DNA of 64,000 nucleotides, from assembly GCA_051294375.1 (NCBI GenBank), contig CM119265.1:12826124-12890123 (forward strand), read 5' to 3'. How positions within the stretch are numbered: position 1 is the first letter of the stretch; each line of letters begins with the position of its first letter. The notes under the pieces are model-generated. The model did not search any database. It was not told the DNA's origin and saw only the letters and a list, made by a program, of their open reading frames with translations. A program made the position numbers and the translations under genes. The stretch comes from Paraspadella gotoi (taxonomy: Eukaryota > Chaetognatha). This document shows positions 25,760 to 38,143 of this stretch, in pieces.

Positions 25760-26006
25760 TTCCGTGAATGCGGTCGGCGGCGAAGCGGCGTCCCTCGGCG
25801 TTGGTCTCCGCATTCCCCCGACGTCGCTCCTTTTCCCTCCCGGGCGCCGAGTCTTCCCTTAATTACTCGATGCTCCGGCGGCGACGACGTAATTCCGCCC
25901 CGAGATGAAAGCTTTATGAATTATGGGTCTCGTTTCCTCACTACGGCGAGAAAGAAAACCGCCAACGCTTGTTTGTTTAGAAAGACTCCGCCCGTCGGAT
26001 GAAACC

Positions 26007-26067
<61 letters not shown>

Positions 26068-26190
26068 CCATTAGAGACCGGTTTACCTCTGGTTTCCATG
26101 GCAACAAATTAACTTCAATGGAGTGCGAGGAAAAGAGGAACAATAGGAATCGAAATGGAAGGAGAGAAACTGGAACTAATCACTGATTCG
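25760..26190. promoter_or_regulatory. CpG-rich island with (GA)n and canonical X-box
   Basis: A CpG-rich part (25760-25990) is followed by a GA tract (26010-26058). Then GTTTCCATGGCAAC at 26092-26105 matches the RFX X-box in both half-sites with a two-base spacer. Downstream sequence has only a short open frame, so the target gene is unknown. Confidence 0.45.
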
Positions 26191-26300
26191 TGATGTCAGC
26201 GGCGCGAGAGAGAGAGAGATAGAAAGAGAAACTTAAGCGAGACAAAACAGAGTCACGCAATCAATCACACCAGGATGGGAATAAAGGAGAAATGCGGGGA

Positions 26301-26305
26301 GAGAG

Positions 26306-26376
<71 letters not shown>
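26301..26376. repeat. (GA)n microsatellite
   Basis: A pure GA tract of about 76 bp. A second shorter GA tract follows at about 26683-26702. Confidence 0.95.
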
Positions 26377-26379
<3 letters not shown>

Positions 26380-26799
26380 TTTGTGTGCTCGTACGTCCGT
26401 TATCGAGACGATGGAATATTTTGACTACAAGATCATTTCCTCAGATACTGCATGGAATACAAATCTTGTTTACTACCAATGGAATAGGAAGAACAAAGAA
26501 AAAATTAATGATTGTTGATATATTAAACATTAAGATATTAAATATTTTTTAAATCAATGGAGAATTGAGATATATCGCTGCATTATTTGAGTGTGTTACA
26601 TAATATATGTGTTCAAGTGTTGCGTGGGGAAAAAAGAGAGAAAGAGAGAAAAAGAGAGACAAAAGAGCAAGAGAGAAAGAAAGAGAGAGAGAGAGAGAGA
26701 GAGTGATAGTACGTACCAGCGACCTAAAAAAAATATGGAAAGCCAAAGCAAATACGAAGATCTCTATCCCCCGGACATTTTGTTCCCCCGAAGGTGAAA

Positions 26800-27790
26800 A
26801 GTAGAAAACGGGGGGAGGGAAAAGAGAAAACGAGGGGAGGAATAAAAAGAGAGGAAAAAAACGAGAAGAGGAGGGAGGAAATAGGAAACGAGGGTGAAAG
26901 AGAATCGGAAAAGAGAAAAAAAGGTTAAAGATCAGAATGTCGGAACTTGGAACGGGGGGAAGAACGAAAGACAATGGGAAATGAGTAAAAGAAGAAGAGA
27001 AAAAGTAAAAGAAATGAGGGAAAAGATAAATGATATTCAAGGAAAATAAAATAAGGGAAAAGATTAAAAATGAGTTGAGAAGAGAAACGAGTGAGGAAAA
27101 GAGGGAGAGAGAATGAGAGAAACGCGGGGAGAGGGGAAAGAGATCGATTAAGAGGAAGAGAGGATCGACGACAGAGAAGACGAGGAATGAAAATGTCGGT
27201 GAGGACCGCAGATCGGGAAGAGGATGACGAGAAAGAAGAAGAATGAGAGGAGAGGGAAGAAAGAGTTACGGATGGAGATGGGAAGGTGGAGGTATGGTAA
27301 GTTAAAGATTATATAATGAAATGAGAGGAGGAGAGGGAAGAAATAGATAAGTCTGGAGATGGGAAGATATAAGTAAAGTTCGATAAAGATTACTAACCGG
27401 GATGAGAGAAGTTAACATTATAGAGATGACAATGTCAAGAGGAAAATCTGAGGAACGATAATTTCGGTTTTGAGGAGGAGATCAAGGAGGAGAACGAAGA
27501 GGAGGAGGAGGAGGAGGAGGAGGCAGGGAGGAGTCGTATACCCCGTACGTACATGATACCCTTTTGTTGAAATATGAGGGACACGGGGCCAAGAGCCTCT
27601 CTTTCTTATGCGTCTCTCTTTCCCAAGAGTAAAGTCGAACTTTTGAAAAGATGGAGAACTCGGACCAGAGGAGGAAGGCAGAGAGGGAGTGAGGAAGGGA
27701 GGAAGGGAGGGGAAGGGAAAAGAGGAGGTAGGGATGAAGGAAGGAGGGGAAGAAGGAGGAGGAATGCGAAAAGAGGAATGAGGTAGAGTA
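26800..27790. repeat. Long polypurine region
   Basis: Strongly purine-biased on the + strand for about 1 kb, a mixture of GAAAA, GGAGG and GAGA words without a fixed unit. It includes a GGA run at 27498-27523. The Pro/Ser/Leu minus-strand frames come from this bias. Confidence 0.7.
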
Positions 27791-30700
27791 GAGACTATTA
27801 TTAAGTTGAGTTGAGACAATGGAATTTGAAAAATGTAAAACTGAGAGGTGATTACTGATTACTGATAAGTGATGAGTGATAAAAAATGAAAGGGAATTAG
27901 GGGGAAAAATGAGAAGTGATAACTGACAAGTAATAAATATTAAATTCTATGATTACATCCAAACAGTGTTAGCTGATTAGAACATTACTAGATAAATAGT
28001 AAATAAAAGTTTCAGGATGTCTTATATTGAGACTGTGTATTTTTACGAACTTAACGGGAAACTCTTTGAACCCTCCAGACACCTCCTCGCGACTTTGGCT
28101 CGTGAAGTCTGAATCGTGAAACGAATTCCATTTCTGCCAGAATCTGTAGGAGGAAACAAACAAAAACCGTCTTATGTATTCCATAGTCGAGGAAAAATGG
28201 GGATAGAGACTATCGGGTGTGGAAAAACAGAGTAAAGAGAAGGGAAAGTGTTGATAATCAATAAGAGAGAGAGAGAAGAAATAGGTAATAAAAAAAATCA
28301 GAAAAGCAGATGGCACGGTATAGATGTGGTTAAAGGGGTTAGAAAAAAAGCGGATGAGAAGGAGAAAGGAGAAGAAAGTAGAAGCTTAGATCAAAAGGGA
28401 AGAAACTAAAAAAAAAAAAAGAAATAAGAAAACAGAAAAGAGACGCAAACGGGCGTTGCGAGCCAATTCTTGTTGCAACTCTGTCGGGACAAATATTCGC
28501 ATTGGAGATTTCTTCTCATTTTCCCTTTCTTGTATTTTCCTTATTTTTTTCCTTTTTCTTTTCTTTTCTTTCTCTCGTTCCAGTCTCATCTATTAACGCT
28601 TTCAGAGGTACATGGATATCATTATCATTTCAATCATTAACTCATCATTAAACCAACTGTGACCACAAAAACATCCTGATAAAGAAAAATGAAAGAAAAC
28701 GGTTGGGCGGCGATGAAAATTCCGCCCCCTACAAAATCTTGCCTTTGCCTTTCTCCGTTAATTTCTTCATTTCCATATGAATCAATTATGCTCGGTCAGG
28801 GCCCCGCAGGGCGAACTTCGACCGGTGGAGGCCGAGGGAGCCGTTTTTTTTTCTTTTCCATCCATATTTATCTGTTTTCATTTCAGTTCTTCTTTTTTTC
28901 TTAGCCTATTTTTCTTTCTTTTTCTTTTTCTTTTTCTTTTTCTTCCGACAAACTCGATACAAAGTAACCTACTGTACGTGAAACTGTGATACTGTTTAGT
29001 CTATGCTACACTTTTTACTTCAGACGCAACGTAATATAAGAGGACGCACAACGTATGGCGTTTCGCAAAAGGGAAACAGTTACTCAGGCTCCTCGGCTCC
29101 TAAATATAAATTGCCCTGCTGTACCTCTCTACCGTCTCACCGACCCTCGCCCGTCAATGCTTGAATCTTTCAAAGGCCAAACTTCAATGACCACAATCCA
29201 TCTCGTGTCTCGACCACATCACCGAACATCGGCCACAACCTAATCCACCATCGGATCGACGAGACTCGACAAATCTTGGCTTTCGCTCGTCAGTGTCGGA
29301 TCCCCGGTTTCGCCGCCTTTTCCAGTATTGCTGCTGCTTTCGCCGCCTTCCCCGCCTTCTTTCGCCGCCAACGATTCTCTCCAATTTTTTCTTAACCTTA
29401 GCACCTCCTTTTTCGACGATATCAGAATAGTAAGACACAAACGAGAGAATCTGTAGAGCTGATACAATTGTAGCAGTTTAACACAACCCACCAACGGTTC
29501 AGCCAACAGGCGCAGCTCTCTTGCCTCGTTTCTTTGAAATCGGTCGCAATGGTCAACGCCAATCGATTCCAGTTTGTGTTGAGAAACGAAAGTGAAGCGG
29601 AATCGATCCAGCGACAGTCGATCGCCCTCTCACGCCTTTTTCGCCGCCATCTTGTTTTTTTTTCCCGTCGTTGTTGTCTTTTGTTTCCCGGTTTCTTCAG
29701 AGCTTCTTTATCGCGCAACGCTATCGCTTCCGTGTTTGTTTGTTTTTCGCTTTTCCTTTTTCGGACGCCCGTTTTATCTCTCTCTCACCCTCGAGCCGAA
29801 AAAAGAGGCGGAGGGCGGCGGCGGCGGCGAAAGGACGAAGCACTTCCGCCGCCTTTGCCCCCCCCCCTTTAGAACCCCATTGCTTCGTAGATGGCAGCGT
29901 CGCAGCGGCGTTCCACAGCCGCGGCCGAGCCGCAGCGCCACCGGTTAACGGTCGGTGCTTTCCACGAAAATATTTTCACTTTCGCTAATAACCGTCGAAC
30001 GTTCCGAAAAACCCGGCGCCACGGGGAATTTGGGGGGAGGGGGGGGGAGAAAGAGGGGGGTCGATGGCATCGAGGAGAACGAACCGAGGTGAGGAAAAAA
30101 ACATGGAGCAACAAAAAGTGCAGGAGCTCAAAACTCATTTGACGATTATGCGACGCGAACTCACTTTTTCTCTTTTTAGTTGAGCCGCGAGTCATTCGGT
30201 CGGTCAGTCGGTTCATCCCACTTACGTTTGAAATGGTCAATTTGCTCATAATTTAGTAATACTGTATTACTTTAATAAATACTTGGTCGTAAGGTATGTA
30301 ATGCAAAATGTGAATACGTTTCATACTTTTGCAGTCATGTTTTTACTTAAAAATAAAAAATGATAAGATCAAAAAATCCAGCATAATCCAGCATCCAGTA
30401 TGGGCTTGCCTTCTGTAATATTTAGTAATCATATTAAAATTATGTGGATAATTTATCACGATATAGTTACGTTATTGTCGGGAAATCCATCATTAAAAAG
30501 TCCCTGAACTTGAACTTATCGGTTCTAGTTTTGTCTCGCTATCGCTCTCTCGCTCTTTCTTTATCTCTCATTCTTCCTCCCTTTCTCTTTCTCCCCCTCT
30601 CTCCCAATCACCTTCGTACGTGACTTTTCGTGGCATTTCCGGTTATGGCCGGGTCACCAAAGTCGCGTTTCGAATCGCTCCGACGGCAATGCCCATTGCC

Positions 30701-31170
30701 CTGCAGCAGTCCTCACTTTACTAACCTCCCTCCCCCCTCCACCCTTTCCCCCTCCACCCTTTCCCCCCCCCATTTGAGAACTCAAAGCGCAGGAGATTGA
30801 AACGCCATCGACGGACGACGCCGTTTCAAAACTCAAAAAGGTCGGCGTCACTAGTTTGTGGCGCCGCCGCTACAAACGATAACGCCTTCGTCGCTCGAGG
30901 GCTTTGTATTTCTAAACCTTCGCGTTTGACGTTTCCGACGCGCGGAGACTGAAAAGCGCTGCCTAAAAACTGTCCTTGCCCTCATTACCTTTTTTAGTTT
31001 TTCCCCTTTCTCCGCGGAAGGCGAAGAGTCGTTGCCAACTTCGCGTCTGGCCTTCGTCAAATGGCCGCCGCGCCCTCCGCTTCTTTCCGGTTCGCAACGC
31101 TATTTCACCGCCGCGCCTCAATCGACGAAACTTTCGACGATGATGGATGACGACGTCCGATTTCTAAAGT
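27791..31170. other. No gene recognised; CpG-rich patches
   Basis: Mostly unremarkable sequence. CpG-rich patches lie at 29280-30120 and 30600-31170. The first contains GCCGCCATCTTG (about 29644-29655), the reverse of a YY1 site. Short open frames exist but none could be splice-linked or recognised. Confidence 0.3.
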
Positions 31171-31177
31171 GTGTCTG

Positions 31178-31179
<2 letters not shown>

Positions 31180-31272
<93 letters not shown>
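31180..31272. repeat. (CT)n microsatellite
   Basis: A pure CT dinucleotide tract of about 93 bp. Confidence 0.96.
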
Positions 31273-31276
<4 letters not shown>

Positions 31277-31640
31277 AGCGCCACGGTGTACATCTCTCCC
31301 GTTCGAAGCGCCTCGGTCGATGAAAGATCGACGAGCGATCATAACGTTTATCTGGTAGTCGACGTCGTTATCGAGTTTGGGTCACGTGTTACCGGTGGAT
31401 TTCTGCCAAAGGTCAAACGCCAGAGAATGACCGACGTCATTCGTCATCGTCTCCTAGGATTCCGTGATCGAGACGAGTCGCTCTATCGAACGTCATTAGA
31501 GGAAAAGGACGAAGATGACGCTTCTCATCTTTGGGCGGCGGATTTGGACGAACGCGTCGCTCCCGAATCGACTTCCGATGAGCGGACTCCAGTTTTGTTT
31601 TCATGTGAAATTGTCTCAGTTATCATACTAACTTTTATGG
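31273..31640 (+). CDS. Possible coding fragment, unrecognised
   Basis: Directly after the CT tract one + frame stays open for about 120 codons with mixed, protein-like composition: a hydrophobic Val-rich strand (YLVVDVVIEFG) and then a charged Arg/Asp/Glu-rich part (EEKDEDD). It has no recognisable domain and no clear start codon, because the frame runs back through the microsatellite. I saw no confident partner exon. It may be an exon of an unrecognised gene, a decayed gene, or chance in CpG-rich DNA. Confidence 0.25.
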
Positions 31641-31699
31641 TGAGCCCAAAAAAATTAGGAAAGCTTACTTTGCTTTTAACCACTAAATACATTTTATAA

Positions 31700-32218
31700 T
31701 TTGGAAAATTTTATAGACTTAAAAATACAAGCACCCCTATCGAAAAACTTGAAAGAAAAGATAATTAATGAACTTCAAAATGTTTTTCAATCGTAATAAT
31801 GTAAAAGTCAAAATGTAAAAAAATATAATGATGGCTTAACTTACATGTCCATTACTGCTAACATTTTTTTTTTACGGAAACACAAAAATTAAAAACAAAA
31901 CTGCTCATAGCCAGAGAGAGACATAGATACAGAGATTAGCCGAGTTGGTCAACGAACCAAATCAAGTGGGCGACCATTGACACTTAATTTTACTCCACTG
32001 ATCCGATAATTTATGGGGATTTCTAAGAGGAAAAACGTCGCTGACCGAATAAGCGAAAAAAATCCCCCAGATTCTCTCTGTTTTGTTTTCTTTGTTAGGA
32101 AGGAGGCGTTACTCTTGCTAAACGCTTTTTGAATGTAAAACGTGTAAGTTAATGTTAAAAAATTAAAAATGCTTTTTTGTGGAAGTTAAAAGGTTTTTTT
32201 GCAAGTAAATCCAAAAAA
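31700..32218. other. AT-rich, no feature seen
   Basis: AT-rich sequence without a gene or tandem repeat that I can support. Confidence 0.4.
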
Positions 32219-32356
32219 TGTTTCCTCGGCGGTTGGAGATTGGAGAAGGCTGCGACGCCAGGGTGGCAGCGATGACTGCGAAGGGGGTGCCAGAGGCGTC
32301 GACGGCGGATGTGGAGGAGGAGTCGGCGGTGCGACGTCTGGAGGCTTTGCGCTAAT
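32219..32356 (+). CDS. Possible small ORF or exon, 45 codons
   Basis: An ATG-started frame of 45 codons with high GC content in AT-rich surroundings. The product is acidic then basic (DVEEESAVRRLEALR) and could form a short helix. The local GC jump and absence of low-complexity sequence favour coding, but the frame is short, has no recognised family, and no intron partner was found. Confidence 0.25.
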
Positions 32357-32878
32357 CATCGCTAAATGAGATTACGATTCGTCGAGAGATAAAAAAAAAA
32401 CCGTTTCGTTTCCAGTGGGTCGTTTTATTTTTTTTTTATCCTATTATTTATGGAATTTTTCCCATTTTTTAAAATATTTTAAAGCCATATATATAGGAAT
32501 TCGTAAAATATACTATTTTCCTCGTTTTTCGGGTTTTTCGGGTTTTTAATCTAATTATTTTTGTTTGCTTTTTTTGTTTCGCAATGAGAGTAACCAAAAT
32601 AAGAATAATTTGCTTTTTAAAAAATGACATAATTAACAGCTAATAAAGTTAAAAATTATTTTTCTATTAAGACAATTTTCATAATTGAAAATTTTTTTTT
32701 AAAAAAATAAAAAAATAAAAAAATTAAAAATTAAAAATTAAAAAAAAATAAAAAAATAAAAAAACAAAAAAACAAAAAAAAAAAACATTACATGTCGTCT
32801 CTTTAATTCTCCGTTAAAAGTCAGAAGTGAATCGCGAATTCGTGAATTTGCGCGCGCGCGAATGACGCGTGGACGTAA

Positions 32879-32910
<32 letters not shown>

Positions 32911-33035
32911 TCTCTCGCAGCGCGTGAGGCGTGCGCGCTGGAGAGGGAGCGCGTGCAAAACGCACGCGTCGTTATGGTGTTCGGCTTCCTTCTCTTGGCG
33001 CGCGTCGTTCTATGCCGAAAGAGTCTGGGAGATGG
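32357..33035. other. AT-rich stretch, then a short CT tract
   Basis: A-rich homopolymer sequence (32697-32790) is followed by a small CpG-rich patch holding a CT tract (32879-32916). No gene seen. Confidence 0.4.
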
Positions 33036-33300
33036 AAAGAAGGGAAAGAAGGAAGGAAAGAAGAAAGGAAAGAAGTAAGGAAAGAAAGAATGAAGGAAAG
33101 AAGGAAAGAATGAAGGAAGAAAAGAAGGAATGAAGAAAAGAAGGAAGGAAAGAAAGAATGAAGGAAAGAAGGAAGAAAAGAAGAAATGAAGAAAAGAAGG
33201 AAGGAAAGAAGGAAGGAAGGAAAGAATGAAGGAAGAAAAGAAGGAATGAAGGAAGGAAAGAAGGAAGGAAAGAAGGAAGGAAGGGAAAAGGAAGATGGAA
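33036..33300. repeat. GGAA/GAAAG polypurine repeat
   Basis: Irregular array of AAGGAAAG and AAGAATG words, purine except for scattered T. Confidence 0.9.
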
Positions 33301-34077
33301 AGGGGGAAATGAGGGATTGAAACCGGAAAGAAAATATTATGAAGAATGGAATTACAGGAGGAAAGAAAATTCGATGATTGGAATTACAAAATATATGTAA
33401 TTTATTAATGAAATAAGGATTAAATTCAGCGAAAATAAAGTAAAAAAAGCAGTTGAAAATTTTGGTCTAAATAACAACAAAACGTGTAAAATACGAAAAA
33501 TAAATAATGTTTAAATGACTGTATTTGGATGAATGATATTTGAATGAATGATATCACATATCAGGATAAGAAAATTTATTGGTTGAGAAGGCTCGTTTTC
33601 TCTTTGCTTACTTTGAGTCAAGGAGAATGTTGAATGATGTTTATCTAATGTTTATCTAATGTTTATCTAATTTCTAGTTGAACAATATCAAGATACAAGA
33701 TATCAACGTCCTTTTTATTAGGATTATCTAACGTCGGTCTATGTATTCAAAAGGCTGCACCCAAATTATAACTAGAAAATTATCGGAAATTCAATGACTG
33801 TCGATCGGTCCTCTACAAGTTACGTATTAGTACTAGTTTACTACCTTTGCTTTCAAGTCGACGCTGGGCACCAGAATATGGGGGAGAACAGCAGAGACTG
33901 CTGTTACTCTTCTGTTGCGGACCTGAGGGCGACGATTCGTGAAATCGTTACGTCACTTTCCCCCGTCACTTATTACGCAACGAGAGAAGCGATGAGTGGG
34001 AAGAGAAAAAATGGCGACGACGGAGAGAGAAAGAGATAACACAAGATAATGCCGCTTTTATATAGAAATCTACAAAT

Positions 34078-34079
<2 letters not shown>

Positions 34080-34123
<44 letters not shown>

Positions 34124-34125
34124 GA

Positions 34126-34161
<36 letters not shown>

Positions 34162-34167
34162 AGAGAG

Positions 34168-34203
<36 letters not shown>

Positions 34204-34456
34204 AGAGACAGAATAAAAAGGAAAAAGGCATAAAAAAAACGGCAACACGAGGCAATGAAAAAAGGGAAGAGAAATATAACACCGCCGTGTTCCGTTATTG
34301 TTAGTTTTATTGAGTCGTTTAAAGAACTCGGTTTTATCCAAGAGAAGCGAGATGGAAATTGAAAACACAGTATGGGTTGTTCGGGTTATGCTTGTCTGCT
34401 TTAAGGTCTTATTTCTTTTTTCCTTTCCTTTTAATTCAGTCAATAACATTCTTCTC

Positions 34457-34494
<38 letters not shown>

Positions 34495-34565
34495 TCTCTC
34501 TCTCTCTCTCTCTCTCTTTCCCTCTCTCTCTCTCTCTCTTTCCCTCTCTCTCTCTCTCTTTCTTG
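34080..34565. repeat. Facing GA and CT tracts
   Basis: A GA tract (about 34084-34198) and a CT tract (about 34461-34562, with regular TTTCCC interruptions) lie about 260 bp apart and are complementary, forming a long imperfect inverted repeat. The intervening sequence has no recognised gene. Confidence 0.8.
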
Positions 34566-34967
34566 ATCCCAATTTCGCTGTTCTTTTAGCTTTTTTCGGG
34601 GTTTCTCTCTTTTTCCTTAAATGGGAATTTAATCAGTGTCAAAGTTTCATTTTTCTTCTCTGCTCCTTTTCTCGTCCTTGTTGCCTCCCAACGGATTTAG
34701 CTTTTTTTTTCTCTTCCTTTTTTCGGCTCGTTTTCTTTTCATTATCTTTCTTTTCCTTTCATTTTTATTATTTTTTAAATTTTTTTACTTTCTTTATATA
34801 TTCTTAAGTCACTTTTCAGTCGGTCCGACGGTCCGTCCCTCGGTATAGTATAGTTGATTGCTCATTTGTTAAGACAAAAATTTTACAATGACCATTGTCT
34901 TTAAATTATCAATAATTTCTTATTTTTCCATCGCTTGATCGTCTTTGTTCTTTCCCATAAAAATAAT

Positions 34968-35100
34968 AATAGTAATAATGATAAAAATAATAATAGTATC
35001 ATTAATGATAAGAACAATAATAATTAGGAATGAGGGTAATTAATGATAAGAACAATAATAATTAGGAATGAGGGTAATTCAAATAATAGTAATTCCAATC

Positions 35101-35136
<36 letters not shown>

Positions 35137-35230
35137 TAAAAATAATAATAGTAATAATGATAAAAATAATAATAGTATCATTAACGATAAGAATAATAAT
35201 AATTAGGAATAAGGGTAATTCCAATAATTT
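34968..35230. repeat. AT-rich repeated segments
   Basis: A segment built from AATAATAATAG and TGATAAGAACAATAATAATTAGGAA occurs about three times (near 34970, 35040 and 35145), with a pure AAT tract between. Further on, AAGTTTCTGTCTATGACT and a following GGCCTAGT segment occur twice (about 35285-35330 and 35400-35445). Confidence 0.8.
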
Positions 35231-35459
35231 TAATCTGGTATTTATGCCTTTCTATTTATGATCAGTTAAAAAAAAAAATTGACAAGTTTCTGTCTATGAC
35301 TTAAAAAAAAAAAAGAGGCAATGGCCTAGTATAAATGTTAGGTACCATAATGAATTAATGATATTATTAATGATAGTATTTACTTTTTTTTTCATTTGCC
35401 AAGTTTCTGTCTATGACTAAAAAAAAAATGGCAAATGGCCTAGTGTAATGATAATATTC

Positions 35460-38143
35460 ACTCATGATTTTCATTGATATATTTAATACTTTTCCAATTT
35501 GCAATGTCCGCAATGATCCTTAATTGTTTGAATTTTATTTTTTGTTGCCATTAGTGCAATTTTTCTTGCTCAATACTCATCGTTTAATCGTTTAATCTTC
35601 TTATTGTCTTAATTGTCAAATTGTCTTTTTTATTTCAGAAAAAAAAAAAAAATTGTTCTTTCCCATAGATTAGTCTGTGTTCGCCTGTGTTCGTCTTTGT
35701 TCGCTGTTTTCCTCGTTCGCCACAGAGCATCTTTCGACACGGCCGCGAGATGTTTGCATAAACGATTCGTAGTGTCCATCATCGTCTTCATCATCTTCCT
35801 CTTCCTTCTTATTCTTCCTCTCCTTCCTCTCCTTCCGATTTTTTCTTTTTTCTTCTTCCTCTTCTTCTTGCCCTGTAATCTTTTTTCGGACTCAACTTAG
35901 CATCATTCGCCTGTAAAATTCGTGCGCGATTCTTGGTCATTTTATTCAAACGAGCTTTCCCTATTGACTTCAAGGCAGACAGAAGCAGTCCAATGATTGT
36001 CTACAGCTGACCTTTGACCGACTAAATCAAACAAATCTCACTTTTTCTTCCATCATTTTAACATCTATTCACTGGTTTAATCCAGAGTACTTTCATTATC
36101 TGTCCCATATGGCAGTGATAAGCCACGCATTTTCAATTCCGTGTCACTTCCGGATCCTCGCAAATGTTTTTCATACTCTTTGTTGTCACCGCTTTATCAA
36201 ACAAAAATAAACAAAAGAATCATATCTCATCCCGACTTCATTATTATTTTCTTTGAAGAGAAGGGTTTCCCACTTATCACCTTTTATCACAGACATATTT
36301 TTTCATCGCTCCAAACGTCATTAGCGTCAAATGCTCTTTCCGTCTCTCCGTCTCCATTAGTCCTTCGATATTTCGTATCTTTTCATTATCGCTCTTTCAG
36401 CGGCTCCTAATCTTAGGCGGATCCTTCGTAGTTCCCTTCGATTATTCATTCCGAGTTTTGGTCTGTTTGCTTCGCTCATTCAATAGGCTCGATTTATATC
36501 AAACTATTTTTTACGCCGTTGGTGTCGTCGTCGTCGTTGTTCTCTGCGATAGAGGTTTTTGATCTCGGCTGCTTTGCCTTTGGAGATTCAACGAGAAACT
36601 TTATATCATTATATACGTAAATATGTTCGCTTGTACACTCTTTAAAAAGATTTTATAATCGGTTTAGTTAAAAAAAATTTTTCTACAATTTTGAATCTAC
36701 TTATTGGTTGTACCAATTTTATTAGTAATAGTATAACTTGTAAGTTCGTAACTTACCTCATCTTATCTTTCTGATTACTGATAACTAATGAAGAGTGATT
36801 AAAAATATTTCGAGAAGACCAAACTTAAATCTCCCTCAAAAACTATCGATGTATAAATAAAATAATTTTAAACTTATAATTATATATGAATGACGGAAAT
36901 AAAACATTCCCGCTTAAAATGGCGTGATTTTAATTTCGTGCGTTCATAATGTCGCAAGGGGTACAGTATAACAATCGCAACGTCAATAGACAATAGACAA
37001 TACTGTTTCTCTTCGCAAGAAGCACCGCACACGGCACAATCTCCCATCCCGCCCCGGCCTCTCCTCTCAGCTTCTCGACGAACCATAAATCTAGTTATTT
37101 GCTTTTTTCCCTGGCGTCGCCTTAATTCTCCTTTTTATTTGCTCTTTTATTTTTCGCGGCTCGCGTGTCAAGGGAGCCTCCGCCGCGAGGGTCGCTGTCG
37201 TCTGCCGTGCTGCGATATCGAGGCTTAGGCCTCAGCTTTCGACTCGGACCAGACGTCGCCGCTCAGCGCCACCAGGTGTTGGAGAAGGATTAGTAGAGGA
37301 GGCGTTAGGGTGGAGGGGAGAGAGAGCCGAGGGATTTAAAAGAATTGATAACCCTCTTCGTAGAAAATTTTTTTTGTTCGAGTTCGAGTTCGAGTTTTCA
37401 GATGTATTAATTATCGTTGAGAATTAAAGTGATGTGATTCTGACATTATTGATTAATGACCTACTATAAAATAAGAGAAAAATACTGGTGAATGATAATG
37501 CTCACCCAGTTGCTTCGCTTAAGTTAAGAATCTTTAACCAAGGAGAAAAATATTGAAAAATTAACTGTTAAAAGAATAAATTTGGTTCACTATTCATTTT
37601 TAAAACTATTGTTGTCTTTAGTCTTCTGAATCGGTTATAATGAATAAATTATACTACTATTTTTCATTGAGAAACCAACGATATCGAGCGATGATGATCC
37701 CGCCTCTTCGTTGAATTACACTTCTTGCAACAACAACAAAAAATTGGGTCACAATCATCCGCGAGAAGTGATAAAGATCGAACATTCGCGCGTTTACGCC
37801 AAAATTTTTTTACTGTACAAGTGAAAATTTAGAAGAAAAAAAAATTTGGGAACGATAATGGGATACGTTTAACCAATTAGTTATTTACTAATAATATTCT
37901 TATCATATTCATTTCATGTATTACAAATCTAGTCGACGTTTTCCCGTTTTCGAGCAAAAGTTATCAAGGACGTTTTTTCTCGTTCACCAACCCGCCGGCC
38001 ACATCGCTTCGACTCTCGCGAAGCCTCGACGGCGGCCGAGTATCTTCTCCAGTCGTCCGAAACTGAAACACAAACAGGTGAACAGAGGGTCTCGAAAATT
38101 CAGTTCGAGCGGAGCTTGCTGTTCGCGTCTCCCGTCAAAAACG
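35460..38143. other. Intergenic, upstream of the MATH-BTB gene
   Basis: Mostly AT-rich. A GC- and CpG-rich patch at 37150-37330 could be a distal promoter. The frame upstream of the chosen ATG at 38144 is open back to 37916 and basic, so an N-terminal extension or an in-frame 5' leader is possible. Confidence 0.4.

Noticed and set aside
26549-27040. 163-codon minus-strand frame
   Set aside because: It is the complement of a polypurine region, with Phe/Pro/Ser/Leu bias only.
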